NCBI RefSeq assembly: GCF_008386565.1
Contig: NZ_VUKA01000002.1
Coordinates: 434,001-498,000, forward strand
DNA: 64,000 nt
Reading direction: 5' to 3'
Source: Teichococcus oryzae
GTDB lineage: Bacteria; Pseudomonadota; Alphaproteobacteria; Acetobacterales; Acetobacteraceae
Below the pieces are notes generated by a model. That model had not been told where the DNA came from and did not search any database. It saw only the letters and a list, made by a program, of their open reading frames with translations. This document shows positions 19,228 to 28,377 of this stretch, in pieces; within the stretch, counting starts at the first letter, position 1; the number at the start of each line of letters is the position of its first letter. The translations under genes and the position numbers were made by a program.

Positions 19228-20301
19228 TCAGAAATTGTACTGCGCCATGTTGTCCTTGGTGACGCCGACCCAGCCCTGGCCGACCAGGACATTGGGCTTC
19301 TTGGCGTCCGGCGCCTGCAGGTTCTCATAGCCCGCGAGGCCGAGATTGAGCCCTGCCTTGATGTCCTTTTTGGCCAGCGCCATCACCGCCAGGATGTTCA
19401 TGGCATAGCCGGCGACGGCCGGGTCCCAGAACTGGATGTAGTTGATGTCGCCATTGCGCAGGTACTGCCCGGCGACGGACACCAGCCCGGTGCCGGAGAA
19501 GAACAGCTTGCCCTTCAGGTTGCGCTCCGCGATCAGGCGCCCCGCCCCGGCCGAGGTCGGCATCGGCGCGCCGACGATCCCCTTCAGGTCGGGATAGGCG
19601 GTCAGCACTTCCTTGAGCTTGTTGTAGTCAGTGGTCGCGTCGTCATAGGTTTCGATACGCCGCGTCACTTCCTGCATCTTCGGGAAGTGCTGCTTCTGGT
19701 AGGCGACGGCGCCATCGATCCATTCCATCTGCGACTGCGAGGTCAGGCTGCCGACGGTGGCGACGTACTTGCCCTCGCCGCCCATGTCGCGCGCCAGCAC
19801 TTCCATCAGCTTGGCGCCATAGGCGTGGTTGTCGAAGGCCTCGATGTCGTAGTCGATGTTCTCCAGGCCCGACGCCTCGTGGGAGATCACCACGATGCCC
19901 TGGCGCCGTGCCTTCTGCAGCACCGGCTCCACCGCCTCGACCGAGAAGGGCACGATGCAGATGGCGTCCACGCCCTGGGCGATCAGGCTCTCGACGAGCT
20001 GCACCTGGGCCGCGGCATCGGCCTGGCTGGGGCCGATCATCCAGGTGTCATGCCCCTGGTCCTTGCCGAACTGCGTGACGCCCACCCGCATCCGGTCGAA
20101 CCAGGCGATGCCGTCCACCTTCACCACGGTCGCGATGACGCGCTTCTTGGCCGCCTTGGCGTTGATGTCGGCGGACACCTTGCCGGCATCCACCGCGGCA
20201 CCGCCCGATGGTCCCTGGGCCCAGGCCGGGCGGCCCATGATCGCGGACATCATCGCCGCGCCACTCAACGCCGTGAAGGAGCGCCTGTTGAACTCAACCA
20301 T
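19228..20301 (-). CDS. sugar ABC transporter solute-binding protein (RhaS/LsrB-like)
   Basis: A 357-residue periplasmic receptor of the type 1 sugar-binding family. The N-terminus MVEFNRRSFTALSGAAMMS carries a Tat-like signal ending near AWAQ (residue 31). The body shows VAIVVKVDGIAWF-like start of the binding lobe, then SQADAAAQVQLVESLIAQGVDA and ICIVPFSVEAVEPVLQKAR near 120. The closest families by pattern are rhamnose- and AI-2-binding receptors rather than classic RbsB. The start at 20301 is chosen because the signal peptide begins there and GGAAGGAAA-type purines precede it; a longer frame would overlap deoC. It lies 32 bases after deoC and 65 before the ATPase gene. Confidence 0.92.
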   Translation of the reverse strand: MVEFNRRSFTALSGAAMMSAIMGRPAWAQGPSGGAAVDAGKVSADINAKAAKKRVIATVVKVDGIAWFDRMRVGVTQFGKDQGHDTWMIGPSQADAAAQVQLVESLIAQGVDAICIVPFSVEAVEPVLQKARRQGIVVISHEASGLENIDYDIEAFDNHAYGAKLMEVLARDMGGEGKYVATVGSLTSQSQMEWIDGAVAYQKQHFPKMQEVTRRIETYDDATTDYNKLKEVLTAYPDLKGIVGAPMPTSAGAGRLIAERNLKGKLFFSGTGLVSVAGQYLRNGDINYIQFWDPAVAGYAMNILAVMALAKKDIKAGLNLGLAGYENLQAPDAKKPNVLVGQGWVGVTKDNMAQYNF

Positions 20302-20333
20302 CGTTGTTTCCTTCCCTCTCGAAGAGGCCGTTG

Positions 20334-21056
20334 TCAGTAGCTGCCGGACGCTGCCTGTGCCCCGCCGGACGTCCCGTTGGGCGCCCCGCCGACCAGCGCG
20401 ACGCCGGAGCTGGCGCCGATCCTGGTGGCGCCGGCGGCGATCAGCGCCAGCGCCGCATCCCATGTCCGCACGCCGCCCGAGGCCTTCACCCCCAGCTTGC
20501 CGCCCACCGCATCGCGCATCAACGCAATATCGGCCACGGTCGCGCCCCCGGTTGAGAAGCCGGTGGAAGTCTTGACGTAATCGGCTCCGGCCTCGGCGGA
20601 CAGGCGGCAGGCCGCGCGCTTCTGCTCGTCATCCAGCAGGCAGGTTTCGATGATGACCTTCAGCACCTTGCCGGAGCAGGCGGCGCGCACGGCGGCGATG
20701 TCGGCCCGCACCAGGTCCAGCTTGCCGTCGCGCAGGGCGCCGATGTTGATCACCATGTCGATCTCGTCGGCGCCGTCGCGCACGGCCTGGGCTGTCTCGG
20801 CGGCCTTGATGGCCGGTGGCGTGGCGCCGAGGGGAAAGCCCACCACCGAGCAGGTCTTCACGCCGCTGCCACGGAGCAGCGCCGCCACCAGCGCCACATT
20901 CACCGGATTCACGCAGACCGAGCAGAAGCGATGCTCCAGCGCCTCAGCGCAGTAGCGGCGCAGCTCCGCCTCGGACGCGTGGGGCTTCAGCAGGGTGTGG
21001 TCGATCAGCGGCGCGAGTTCGGCTGGCAATCGGGGCGTGGCGAGGGGCTGGGTCAT
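20334..21056 (-). CDS. deoC: deoxyribose-phosphate aldolase
   Basis: A 240-residue class I aldolase (TIM barrel, cytosolic) that splits 2-deoxyribose 5-phosphate into acetaldehyde and glyceraldehyde 3-phosphate. The catalytic residues are in place: Schiff-base K162 in YVKTSTGF, the proton-relay K191 in VKASGGVR, and D100 in [18 protein letters not shown] at the N-terminus is also typical. It is the first gene of the minus-strand pentose operon and is divergent from the DeoR regulator. A C-terminal tail ([18 protein letters not shown]) is longer and more polar than usual. Its promoter must lie in the 131-base region up to 21187, with the TTGTT repeats. Confidence 0.96.
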   Translation of the reverse strand: MTQPLATPRLPAELAPLIDHTLLKPHASEAELRRYCAEALEHRFCSVCVNPVNVALVAALLRGSGVKTCSVVGFPLGATPPAIKAAETAQAVRDGADEIDMVINIGALRDGKLDLVRADIAAVRAACSGKVLKVIIETCLLDDEQKRAACRLSAEAGADYVKTSTGFSTGGATVADIALMRDAVGGKLGVKASGGVRTWDAALALIAAGATRIGASSGVALVGGAPNGTSGGAQAASGSY

Positions 21057-21101
21057 GCGGTGGCGTCCCTGGAACGCGCGGCGGGCCGCTGGCGTCCCTT
21101 A

Positions 21102-21128
21102 ATTTGTTAGTTTTGTTTCTCTTGTTAT
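21102..21128. repeat. three 9-bp TTGTT direct repeats, candidate DeoR operator
   Basis: Three tandem 9-bp units, ATTTGTTAG, TTTTGTTTC and TCTTGTTAT, share a TTGTT core whose G residues are at 21106, 21115 and 21124. They stand out in a GC-rich genome, lie in the divergent region between deoC and the DeoR-family gene, and overlap the plus-strand promoter. Tandem direct repeats are a common operator style for DeoR-family repressors. Confidence 0.6.
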
Positions 21129-21131
21129 AAT
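21103..21131 (+). promoter_or_regulatory. sigma70-like promoter of the DeoR/FGGY-kinase genes
   Basis: A perfect -10 TATAAT (21126-21131) is preceded at 17 bases by TTTGTT (21103-21108), a fair -35. The spacer and -35 are built from the TTGTT repeats, so a repressor bound there would block it. The regulator ATG is at 21188. Confidence 0.6.
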
Positions 21132-21187
21132 CGTCACATCAACCGGGCTTGCCGTCAAGTCGGGCGCCGGGAGGGGAGGAGCGGTGA

Positions 21188-21991
21188 ATGGCAGAGGGCG
21201 GAGTCCAGGCGGCCTCCGAGGCGCGGCGCAGCGTGCGGCTGGCGCGGCTGCAGGACATGCTGCGCCAGGGTGGCCCGACCCGGCTGGGGGATGCGGCGGC
21301 GGCGCTGGGGATTTCCTCCATGACGTTGCGGCGGGACCTGGCGCGCCCCGGCCAGCCTTTCAGCCTGCTGGGGGGGCATGTGGTGCCGCTCGGCGTCCCG
21401 GCGCGGCGCGGCTATGCGCTGGAGCGTGAACAGGACAGCCATGCCGCGGCCAAGTGCCAGGCCGCCCGCCGCGCCGCCGCGCTGGTGGAAGACGGCGACA
21501 CGCTGTTCATCGATTGCGGCACCACCATGCCGCATCTGGTGGAGGCGCTGCCGCCAGGCCTGTTCCTGACCGTGGCCTGCTACGCCCTCAACATCGCGGT
21601 GCCGCTCAGCCGCCGGCCGCAGACCCAGCTTGTGCTGCTGGGCGGGCTGTTCCACCCGGCCTCCGCCACCTTCGCCTCGGATGAGGGGCTGGCCAGCCTG
21701 CGCCGGCTGCGGATCAACAAGGCCTTCATCTCGGCGGGCGGCGTGCACGCCACGCGCGGCGTCACCTGCACCAACTTCAACGAGGTGCCGGTGAAGCAGG
21801 CGGCCATGGCCTCCGCCGCGCAATCGGTGCTGGTGGTGGATGCCAGCAAGCTCGGGCGGCTGAAGCCGGCCTTCTTCGCGCCCGCTTCCGCCTTCGAGCG
21901 GATCGTCACCAGCCCGCCGGACAGGCCGGAGGCGGCGGCGGCGCTGCTCCGCGCCGGGCTGTCGCTTGACGTGGCGGCGGGTGATCCATAA
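21188..21991 (+). CDS. DeoR-family transcriptional regulator
   Basis: A 267-residue sugar-responsive repressor. The N-terminal helix-turn-helix spans about residues 16-60 ([13 protein letters not shown] then [19 protein letters not shown], where SxxTxRRDL is the DeoR recognition helix). The C-terminal DeoRC domain shows [18 protein letters not shown] (near 106), the effector pocket typical of phosphosugar sensing, and [15 protein letters not shown] (near 220). The ATG follows a strong GGGGAGGAG. It is divergent from deoC and 28 bases upstream of an FGGY kinase, so it most likely represses both arms and responds to a phosphorylated pentose. Autoregulation is suggested by the repeat-covered promoter. 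Confidence 0.93.
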   Translation: MAEGGVQAASEARRSVRLARLQDMLRQGGPTRLGDAAAALGISSMTLRRDLARPGQPFSLLGGHVVPLGVPARRGYALEREQDSHAAAKCQAARRAAALVEDGDTLFIDCGTTMPHLVEALPPGLFLTVACYALNIAVPLSRRPQTQLVLLGGLFHPASATFASDEGLASLRRLRINKAFISAGGVHATRGVTCTNFNEVPVKQAAMASAAQSVLVVDASKLGRLKPAFFAPASAFERIVTSPPDRPEAAAALLRAGLSLDVAAGDP

Positions 21992-22019
21992 CGCGGCGGA
22001 ACAGGAAGGGGCCCGTTTC

Positions 22020-23651
22020 ATGCAGGACATCGTGATCGGCGTGGATGTCGGTACCGGCAGCGCCCGCGCCGCCGCCTTCACGGCAAAGGGCACCATGCTG
22101 GCGCAGGCGGTGCACCCGATCCGCATGTGGCGCCCCCAGGCAGACTTCGCGCAGCAATCCTCGGCCGACATCTGGGCAGCGGTCTGCGCGGCGGTGCGAG
22201 ACGCCATGCAGGGGCTCGACCCTGCCGCGGTGCGGGGCCTCGGCTTCGACGCCACCTGCTCCCTGGTGGTGCTGGATGCCGCCGGCGCTCCTGTGACCGT
22301 CAGCCCGGATGGCGGGCCGGAGCAGGATATCATCGTCTGGATGGATCATCGCGCGGCGGCGGAGGCGGACCACATCAATGCCGGCGGCCATGAGGTGCTG
22401 CGCTATGTCGGCGGCAAGGTGTCGCTGGAGATGCAGACGCCGAAGCTGCTTTGGCTGAAGCGGCATCTGCCGGAATCCTGGCGGCGGGCGGCGCATTTCT
22501 TTGATCTGCCCGACTTCCTGACCTGGCGCGCCACGGGTGGCGCCACGCGTTCGCTCTGCTCCACCGTCTGCAAATGGACTTATCTCGGCCAGGAAGGCCG
22601 GTGGGACGACGCCTTCTTCCGCGCCATCGGGCTGGAGGAACTGGCGGCGGAAGGCTTCCGCCGCATCGGCACCGACATCCTGCCCGTGGGCCATCCCATT
22701 CCTGGCGGCCTCAGCCCCGCTGCGGCGGCGGAACTTGGCCTGCCGGCCGGCATTCCGGTCGGAACCTCGGCCATCGATGCCCATGCGGGGGGGCTCGGCG
22801 TCATCGGTGCTGCGCTGGATGGCGAGGCGCCGGATGAGGCGGCGCTGCTGCGGCGCGTGGCGCTGGTGGGCGGCACCTCCTCCTGCCATATGGCGGTGTC
22901 CGCCACGCCCCGCTTCGTGCCGGGGGTCTGGGGGCCGTATTTCTCGGCCATGCAGCCGGGGCTGTGGCTGAACGAGGGCGGGCAATCCGCGACGGGGGCG
23001 CTGATCGACCACGTCATCACCACCCATGCCGCCTACCCGGCCCTGGCCGAGGAGGCGAGGCAGGCCGGGATCAGCATCTACCAGGCCCTGAACGAGCGTG
23101 TCGCGGCGCTGGCGGCGCCGCTCGCCTTTCCGGCGCTGCTGACCGAGGGGCTGCATGTGATGCCGGATTTCCACGGCAACCGGTCACCCCGCGCCGATGC
23201 CTCGCTCCGCGGCATGATCTCCGGGCTGCGGCTTTCGGCCACGGCGGATGACCTGGCGGTGCTGTATCTCGCCACGGTGCAGGCGGTGGCCTATGGCACG
23301 CGGCACATCATCGAGACGCTGAACGAACAGGGCTACCGTATCGACACAGTGCTGGCCTGCGGCGGCGGCACCAAGAACCCGGTCTTCCTGCGGGAGCATG
23401 CCGATGCGACGGGTTGCCGGCTGGTGTTGCCGGCGGAACCGGAAGCAATCCTGCTGGGCGCCGCCATGCTGGGCGCGGTGGCGGGCGGGTTGCAGCAGGA
23501 CCTGCCGGCCGCCATGGCGGCGATGAGCCGCGCCGGCGCGGTGATCGAGGCGGGGGAGGAGGCGGTGCGGCGCTACCACGATGCCAAATACGCCGTGTTC
23601 CGCCGCATGCATGATGACCAGATGGCGTATCGCGCCCTGATGGCGGGCTGA
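22020..23651 (+). CDS. FGGY-family carbohydrate kinase (pentulose/ribulose kinase type)
   Basis: A 543-residue two-domain sugar kinase. The first phosphate-binding loop is [12 protein letters not shown] (residues 8-19), followed by the [14 protein letters not shown] region. The central [14 protein letters not shown] near 103 carries the catalytic-region acid, and the C-terminal [21 protein letters not shown] (near 443) is the adenosine-binding block. The TGSAR form is typical of the YDR109C/ribulokinase-like subgroup acting on D-ribulose, ribitol or related pentuloses. LsrK, the AI-2 kinase, belongs to the same superfamily. The ATG at 22020 follows AGGAAGGGG. It is co-transcribed with the DeoR regulator, 28 bases upstream. 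A direct 11-bp duplication (CTGATGGCGGG) spans its stop codon. Confidence 0.92.
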   Translation: MQDIVIGVDVGTGSARAAAFTAKGTMLAQAVHPIRMWRPQADFAQQSSADIWAAVCAAVRDAMQGLDPAAVRGLGFDATCSLVVLDAAGAPVTVSPDGGPEQDIIVWMDHRAAAEADHINAGGHEVLRYVGGKVSLEMQTPKLLWLKRHLPESWRRAAHFFDLPDFLTWRATGGATRSLCSTVCKWTYLGQEGRWDDAFFRAIGLEELAAEGFRRIGTDILPVGHPIPGGLSPAAAAELGLPAGIPVGTSAIDAHAGGLGVIGAALDGEAPDEAALLRRVALVGGTSSCHMAVSATPRFVPGVWGPYFSAMQPGLWLNEGGQSATGALIDHVITTHAAYPALAEEARQAGISIYQALNERVAALAAPLAFPALLTEGLHVMPDFHGNRSPRADASLRGMISGLRLSATADDLAVLYLATVQAVAYGTRHIIETLNEQGYRIDTVLACGGGTKNPVFLREHADATGCRLVLPAEPEAILLGAAMLGAVAGGLQQDLPAAMAAMSRAGAVIEAGEEAVRRYHDAKYAVFRRMHDDQMAYRALMAG

Positions 23652-23669
23652 TGGCGGGCTGACGGCGCG

Positions 23670-23700
23670 GCCAGGCAGGCGGGCGGCCCGCCTGCCTGGC
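23670..23700. terminator. 31-bp GC palindrome between convergent genes
   Basis: Two perfect 15-bp arms (23670-23684 and 23686-23700) flank a single central G, directly after the FGGY kinase and two bases before the end of the minus-strand TRAP large permease. There is no T tract. It probably ends transcription from both sides. Confidence 0.65.
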
Positions 23701-23702
23701 GC

Positions 23703-25115
23703 TTACTTGAAGATCACCGGCGCGTCCTCGGCCGGCAGGTCCGGCAGCGGCACCTCGATGCGCACCGAATCGGGATCGACGCCCGTTCCGGCTTCCAGCC
23801 AGTAGGTGACGCTTTCCGGCCAGAAGATGACAATGGCCACCAGGATCAGCTGCAGCCCGACCCAGGGAACCGCACCCCAGTAGATGTCGCTCGACCGCAC
23901 CGTCTTGGGCGCGATGCCGCGCAGATAGAACAGCGCGAAGCCGAAGGGCGGGTGCATGAAGCTGGTTTGCATGTTCACGCAAAGCAGCACGCCGAACCAG
24001 ACAAGGTTGATGTCGAGCTTGGCGGCCACCGGCGCCAGCAACGGCACCACGATGAAGGCGATCTCGAAGAAGTCGAGGAAGAAGGCCAGAAAGAAGATGA
24101 AGATGTTGACGAACACCAGGAAGCCGGTCTGGCCACCCGGCAGGTGCGACAGCAGGTGCTCGATCCACAGCGACCCGTCCACGCCCTGGAACACCAGCGA
24201 GAACACGGTGGAGCCGACCAGGATGAAGACCACCATGCAGGTGATGCGCATGGTGTTGTCCATGGCCTGCTTCACCAGCGACCAGGTCAGGCGCCGGTTG
24301 ATGGCGGCCAGCGCCACGGCGCCCACCGCTCCCATCGCCCCCGCCTCGGTCGGCGTCGCGAGGCCGAGGAAGATGGTGCCCAGCACCAGGAAGATCAGGA
24401 CCACCGAGGGCACCATGCCCTTCAGCACGCGCCAGTAGAGCGGCCAGCCGCGCGGCCCCAGCGCCTCGGGCGGCAGGGCCGGAACCTTGTGCGGCTGGAA
24501 GATGGAGGTCAGCAGGATGAACAGGATGAACAGCCCCACCTGCAGGATGGAAGGGCCGATGGCGCCGGCATACATGTCGCCGACGCTTTTGCCGAGCTGG
24601 TCGCCCAGGATGATCAGCACCAGGGAGGGCGGGATCACCTGGGTGATGGTGCCCGAGGCCGCGATCACGCCGGTCGCGATGCGCATGTCGTAGCCATAGC
24701 GGATCATGATCGGTAGCGAGATCATGCCCATGGCGATCACCGAGGCGGCAACCGTGCCGGTGATGGCGCCGAGCACCGCCCCCACCAGGATCACCGCATA
24801 GGCGAGGCCACCTGGCACCTTGCCGAACAACTGGCCGGTGCCTTCCAGCAGATCCTCTGCCAGGCCGCAGCGTTCCAGGATGGCGCCCATCAGGGTGAAG
24901 AAGGGAATGGCCAGCAGCAACTCGTTCGACATGATGCCGAACACCCGGAAGGGCAGGTTGCCCAGATAGGCCGAGGTGAAGAAGCCCAGCTCGATCGACA
25001 TGAAGCCGAAGAACAGCCCCACCGCCGCCAGCGAGAAGGCCACCGGAAAGCCGATCAGCAGGAACACGACGAGGCCGCCGAACATCAGCGGCGGCATCAT
25101 CTCAAGGGTCAGCAT
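23703..25115 (-). CDS. TRAP transporter large permease (DctM family, TakM-like)
   Basis: A 470-residue membrane protein, longer than the one at 9451 because of an extra middle stretch and a soluble C-terminal tail (about the last 30 residues, GTGVDPDSVRIEVPLPDLPAED). Characteristic blocks are GAITGTVAASVIAMGMISLPIM near 112, SGTITQVIPPSLVLIILGDQ near 150 and the helix-rich FLDFFEIAFIVVPLLAP near 355. DctM proteins of the mannitol/chloroaromatic/2-oxoacid branch have this larger size. It forms a transporter with the small permease (32 bases upstream) and the receptor at 25732. Confidence 0.95.
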   Translation of the reverse strand: MLTLEMMPPLMFGGLVVFLLIGFPVAFSLAAVGLFFGFMSIELGFFTSAYLGNLPFRVFGIMSNELLLAIPFFTLMGAILERCGLAEDLLEGTGQLFGKVPGGLAYAVILVGAVLGAITGTVAASVIAMGMISLPIMIRYGYDMRIATGVIAASGTITQVIPPSLVLIILGDQLGKSVGDMYAGAIGPSILQVGLFILFILLTSIFQPHKVPALPPEALGPRGWPLYWRVLKGMVPSVVLIFLVLGTIFLGLATPTEAGAMGAVGAVALAAINRRLTWSLVKQAMDNTMRITCMVVFILVGSTVFSLVFQGVDGSLWIEHLLSHLPGGQTGFLVFVNIFIFFLAFFLDFFEIAFIVVPLLAPVAAKLDINLVWFGVLLCVNMQTSFMHPPFGFALFYLRGIAPKTVRSSDIYWGAVPWVGLQLILVAIVIFWPESVTYWLEAGTGVDPDSVRIEVPLPDLPAEDAPVIFK

Positions 25116-25147
25116 CGGAAAGGGTGATCCGCTCTACAGGGTGGCGC

Positions 25148-25696
25148 TTATTGGTCGGGGCGGTGGTATTCGGTGACCACCTCGGCATCCGGCTTCTGGC
25201 CGCGCAGCAGCGCGACGCGCTTGATCAGCTCCGACAGGCCCTGCAGCGTCAGCAGCAGGAAGCCCATCGGCAGCAGGATCTTCACCGGCCAGCGGAGCAG
25301 CCCGCCGGCATTCGAGGATTCCTCGTGCCGGACGAAGCTGTCGAGGAAGAAGGGCCATGTCATCCAGGCCAGCAGCACGGTGGCCGGCAGCAGAAACAGC
25401 ACCAGGCCGAACACGTCCACCCAGAGCCGGGCGCGCGGCGGCAGGTTGCCGAACACCAGATCCACCCGCACATGCTCGTTGCGCAGCAACGTATAGGAGG
25501 CACCCAGCATCACGATGCCGGCGAACAGGTACCACTGCACCTCCAGCCAGGCGTTGGAGGAATAGTTGAAGCCGTAGCGGATGGTGGCGTTGCCGGCGCT
25601 GATCGCGCAGGACAACAGCACCATCCAGGAGGCCGCCTCGCCGAAGACATGGCTGAGGCGGTCCACCACCCGGCTGAAAGCAAGCAGGGCACCCAT
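25148..25696 (-). CDS. TRAP transporter small permease (DctQ family)
   Basis: A 182-residue membrane protein with four hydrophobic segments (around 20-40, 53-72, 90-115 and 135-155). It includes the family pattern AGNATIRYGFNYSSNAWLEVQWYLFAG split over helix 1 and helix 2, the NRW/EVQWYLF form typical of large-DctM partners. It lies between receptor and large permease with gaps of 35 and 32 bases, so all three are one operon. Role: the small membrane subunit of the TRAP importer. Confidence 0.93.
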   Translation of the reverse strand: MGALLAFSRVVDRLSHVFGEAASWMVLLSCAISAGNATIRYGFNYSSNAWLEVQWYLFAGIVMLGASYTLLRNEHVRVDLVFGNLPPRARLWVDVFGLVLFLLPATVLLAWMTWPFFLDSFVRHEESSNAGGLLRWPVKILLPMGFLLLTLQGLSELIKRVALLRGQKPDAEVVTEYHRPDQ

Positions 25697-25731
25697 TCGC
25701 CCGTATTCCTTATGCCATCAGGATCATCGCC

Positions 25732-26841
25732 TTACCGGCGCTGCTGCGCTTCCTGCGCATACATGCCGTAGACGAACTGGTCGAAGCTGTTTTCCGCGAC
25801 GCGGAACCAGCCATACTGCGTGTCGCGGAAGGCGCGCCAGCTTTCATAGACCTTGCGGAAGGTGTCGTTCTTCTCGGCCAGCTCGTCGTAAAGCTCGAAG
25901 GCGGCCTTGTAGCTGGCCGCCATCACCTCGCGCGGGAAGGGGCGGAGCTGGGTGCCGGCGGCAATCAGGCGGCGCAGCGCGGCCGGGTTCTGCACGTCGT
26001 ACTTGGCCAGGCTTTCCACCGTGGCATCCCGGCAGGCACTTTCCAGCACCTCCCGGTAAAGGGGCGGCAGCTCGTCATACTTCGCCTTGTTGACGTAGAG
26101 GGACAGGTTCAGGCAGCCTTCCCACCAGCCTGGGAAGTAATAGAAGGGCGCGACGCGGTTGAAGCCGAGCTTCTCGTCGTCATAAGGGCCGATCCACTCG
26201 GCCGCGTCCACCGTGCCCTTTTCCAGCGCCGGATAGATGTCGCCGCCGGCGATCTGCTGCGGCACCACGCCCAGCTTCTGCATCACGTTGCCGGCAATTC
26301 CGGCGATGCGCATCTTCAACCCGTTCAGGTCGGCAACCGCCTTGATCTCCTTGCGGAACCAGCCGCCCATCTGGGCACCGGTGTTGCCGGCGGGGATGGA
26401 GACGATGTTGTAGCCTTCAAAGAAGGGGCGAAGGGCCTCGCGGCCGCCGCCCTGATGCATCCAGGCGTTCATCTGCCGCGTGTTGAGGCCGAAGGGCACG
26501 GTGGCGTCGAAGGCGAAGGTCGGGTCCTTGCCAACGAAATAATAGGAGGCGGTGTGGGCGCACTCCACCGTGCCGTTCTGCACCGCATCCGCCACCTGCA
26601 GCCCCGGCACCAGCTCACCCGCCGGAAAGGCGCGGATCTGGAACTTGTTGTCGGTCAGCACCGCCACCCGCTTGGCCACCTGCTCGCCGGCGCCCCAGAT
26701 GGTGTCCAGGGAGCGGGGAAAGGAGCTGGCCAGGCGCCAGCGGATTTCCGGCGCGGTTTGGGCGATGGCCGGCATGGCCAGCGTGGTGGTCGCGGCGGCG
26801 CCAAGGGCGGCGCTTCCCGTGAGCAATTGGCGACGGATCAT
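25732..26841 (-). CDS. TRAP transporter solute-binding protein (TakP/lactate-type)
   Basis: A 369-residue periplasmic receptor with a signal IRRQLLTGSAALGAAA ending at AIAQ (residue 28). The mature start WRLASSFPRSLDTIWGAGE and the block MGGWFRKEIKAVADLNGLKM around residue 165 follow the TakP subgroup that binds 2-oxoacids, lactate or similar monocarboxylates, often with a metal and as dimers. PQQIAGGDIYPALEKGTVDAAEW near 200 is also typical. The next upstream gene on this strand is a D-lactate-dehydrogenase-like flavoprotein, which supports lactate or a related 2-hydroxyacid as the ligand. A 141-base gap with a terminator-like palindrome separates them, so the transporter may have its own promoter. 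Confidence 0.92.
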   Translation of the reverse strand: MIRRQLLTGSAALGAAATTTLAMPAIAQTAPEIRWRLASSFPRSLDTIWGAGEQVAKRVAVLTDNKFQIRAFPAGELVPGLQVADAVQNGTVECAHTASYYFVGKDPTFAFDATVPFGLNTRQMNAWMHQGGGREALRPFFEGYNIVSIPAGNTGAQMGGWFRKEIKAVADLNGLKMRIAGIAGNVMQKLGVVPQQIAGGDIYPALEKGTVDAAEWIGPYDDEKLGFNRVAPFYYFPGWWEGCLNLSLYVNKAKYDELPPLYREVLESACRDATVESLAKYDVQNPAALRRLIAAGTQLRPFPREVMAASYKAAFELYDELAEKNDTFRKVYESWRAFRDTQYGWFRVAENSFDQFVYGMYAQEAQQRR

Positions 26842-26955
26842 CTCGGACTTCTCTTTCCCAGCACGATGGCGTTGCGGGCGCGCACCGATTTTCTGCTATT
26901 TTCAAGGGAAGGCCATGATTTGTCACGCGCGAACAGCACGGGCGGAACATTCCAC

Positions 26956-26973
26956 GGGCGCCGGCCGGCGCCC
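26956..26973 (-). terminator. 18-bp GC palindrome after the FAD oxidase gene
   Basis: A perfect palindrome GGGCGCCGG/CCGGCGCCC ten bases after the minus-strand FAD oxidase stop. No T tract follows; it may end or attenuate transcription before the TRAP genes. Confidence 0.4.
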
Positions 26974-26982
26974 ACGGAAACG

Positions 26983-28377
26983 TCACGCGGCGTCCGGAAG
27001 CATCTTGCCGGGATTGAGGATGCCCCTGGGATCCATCGCCGCCTTCAGGCTGCGCATCACGTCCAGCACCGCTGGCCCGTGCTCGTCCACGAGGAACTCC
27101 CGCTTGCCGAGGCCGACGCCATGCTCGCCCGAGCAGGTGCCGCCCAGTGCCAGGCCGCGCGCCACGATCCTGCGGTCCAGCGCCCAGGCCTTTTCCAGCC
27201 CCTGCGGGTCATCGGCGGGAAACAGGATGACGCAATGGTAGTTGCCGTCGCCGACATGGCCGACGATGCAGGTGTTCTGCCCGGCCGCCACCGCCTCCTC
27301 CTTGGCGCCGACAATGGCCTCGGCCAGCCGGGAGATCGGCACGCAGACATCGGTGGTGATGCCGCGGCAGCCGGGATACAGGGCGGTGGCCGCCCACCAC
27401 GCGTCGTGCCGCGCCTTCCACAGCTTGTTGCGCGTCTCGGCATCCTCCGCCCAGGCGAAGCCCTTGCCGCCCATGTCGCTGGCGATGGCCTCGACTGCCT
27501 CGGCCTGCTCCCGCACGCCGGCCGGGCTGCCGTGGAACTCCAGGAACAGGGTCGGCAGCGGCTCGTAGGGCAGCTTGGAATAGGCGATGGAGGCGCGCAT
27601 CTGGTCGGCATCCGCCAGCTCGATCCGCGCCACGGGCACGCCGGCCTGCATGGTCATGATCACCGTCTCGACCGCGTCCTTCAGGCTGTCGAACTGGCAG
27701 ACCGCGGCGGTGGTCGCCTCCGGGATGCCCTGCAGCCGCAGCCGGATCTTGGTGACCACGCCCAGCGTGCCCTCGGAGCCGACGAACAGCCGGGTGAGAT
27801 CATAGCCGGAGGAGGATTTCCGCGCCCGGCCGCCGGTGGTGATCACCCGGCCATCGGCCAGCACGACCTCCAGCCCCATCACCGCCTCCCGCATGGTGCC
27901 GTAGCGCACGGCATTGGTGCCGGAGGCGCGGGTGGCCACCATGCCGCCCAGGCTGCAATGGCTGCCGGGATCGACGGGAAAGAACAGGCCCTGGTCGCGC
28001 AGGTGTTCGTTGAGCTGGTGGCGGGACACGCCCGGCTCCACCAGGCAGTCCATGTCCTCCGCATTGACTTCCAGGATGGCCGCCATGCGCGACAGGTCGA
28101 GGCTGATGCCGCGGCGGACCGGCACCACATGCCCTTCCAGGCTGGTGCCGGCGCCGAAGGGCGTCACCGGCACGCCATGGGCGTTGCACAGCGCCAGCAG
28201 CTTCGACACTTCCGCGGTGGTTTCGACAAAGGCCACCGCATCGGGCAGCACGGGCGGGTTGGCGTCCTCGCCGCGGGAATGCTGCTCGCGGATGGAGGCG
28301 TTGATGGACAGGCGCTCGCCCAGGAAGGCGCGGGCGGCGGCCAGCACGGCATCCAGCGGGTTGGTGTCGGCGGTCAT
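26983..28377 (-). CDS. FAD-binding oxidoreductase, D-lactate dehydrogenase/glycolate oxidase GlcD-like
   Basis: A 464-residue flavoenzyme of the VAO/PCMH type. The FAD domain covers about residues 40-215: TPFGAGTSLEGHVVP, then PGSHCSLGGMVATRASGTNAVRYGT read as the ADP-binding block, and VLADGRVITTGGRARKSSSGYDL. The FAD-oxidase C domain follows and ends in SGEHGVGLGKREFL near 430. This arrangement is that of cytochrome-type D-lactate dehydrogenases, which pass electrons from D-2-hydroxyacids to the respiratory chain. The start at 28377 overlaps the stop of the DDAH-like gene in an ATGA. The adjacent TakP-like TRAP transporter suggests uptake of the same acid. Confidence 0.9.
   Translation of the reverse strand: MTADTNPLDAVLAAARAFLGERLSINASIREQHSRGEDANPPVLPDAVAFVETTAEVSKLLALCNAHGVPVTPFGAGTSLEGHVVPVRRGISLDLSRMAAILEVNAEDMDCLVEPGVSRHQLNEHLRDQGLFFPVDPGSHCSLGGMVATRASGTNAVRYGTMREAVMGLEVVLADGRVITTGGRARKSSSGYDLTRLFVGSEGTLGVVTKIRLRLQGIPEATTAAVCQFDSLKDAVETVIMTMQAGVPVARIELADADQMRASIAYSKLPYEPLPTLFLEFHGSPAGVREQAEAVEAIASDMGGKGFAWAEDAETRNKLWKARHDAWWAATALYPGCRGITTDVCVPISRLAEAIVGAKEEAVAAGQNTCIVGHVGDGNYHCVILFPADDPQGLEKAWALDRRIVARGLALGGTCSGEHGVGLGKREFLVDEHGPAVLDVMRSLKAAMDPRGILNPGKMLPDAA

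Noticed and set aside
19228-23651. Reading the sugar cluster as an AI-2 (lsr) system
   Set aside because: The aldolase is a true DeoC (K162 and K191 in place) and not LsrF-like, the regulator is DeoR-type rather than LsrR-like, and a ribokinase is present. Kept only as an alternative.
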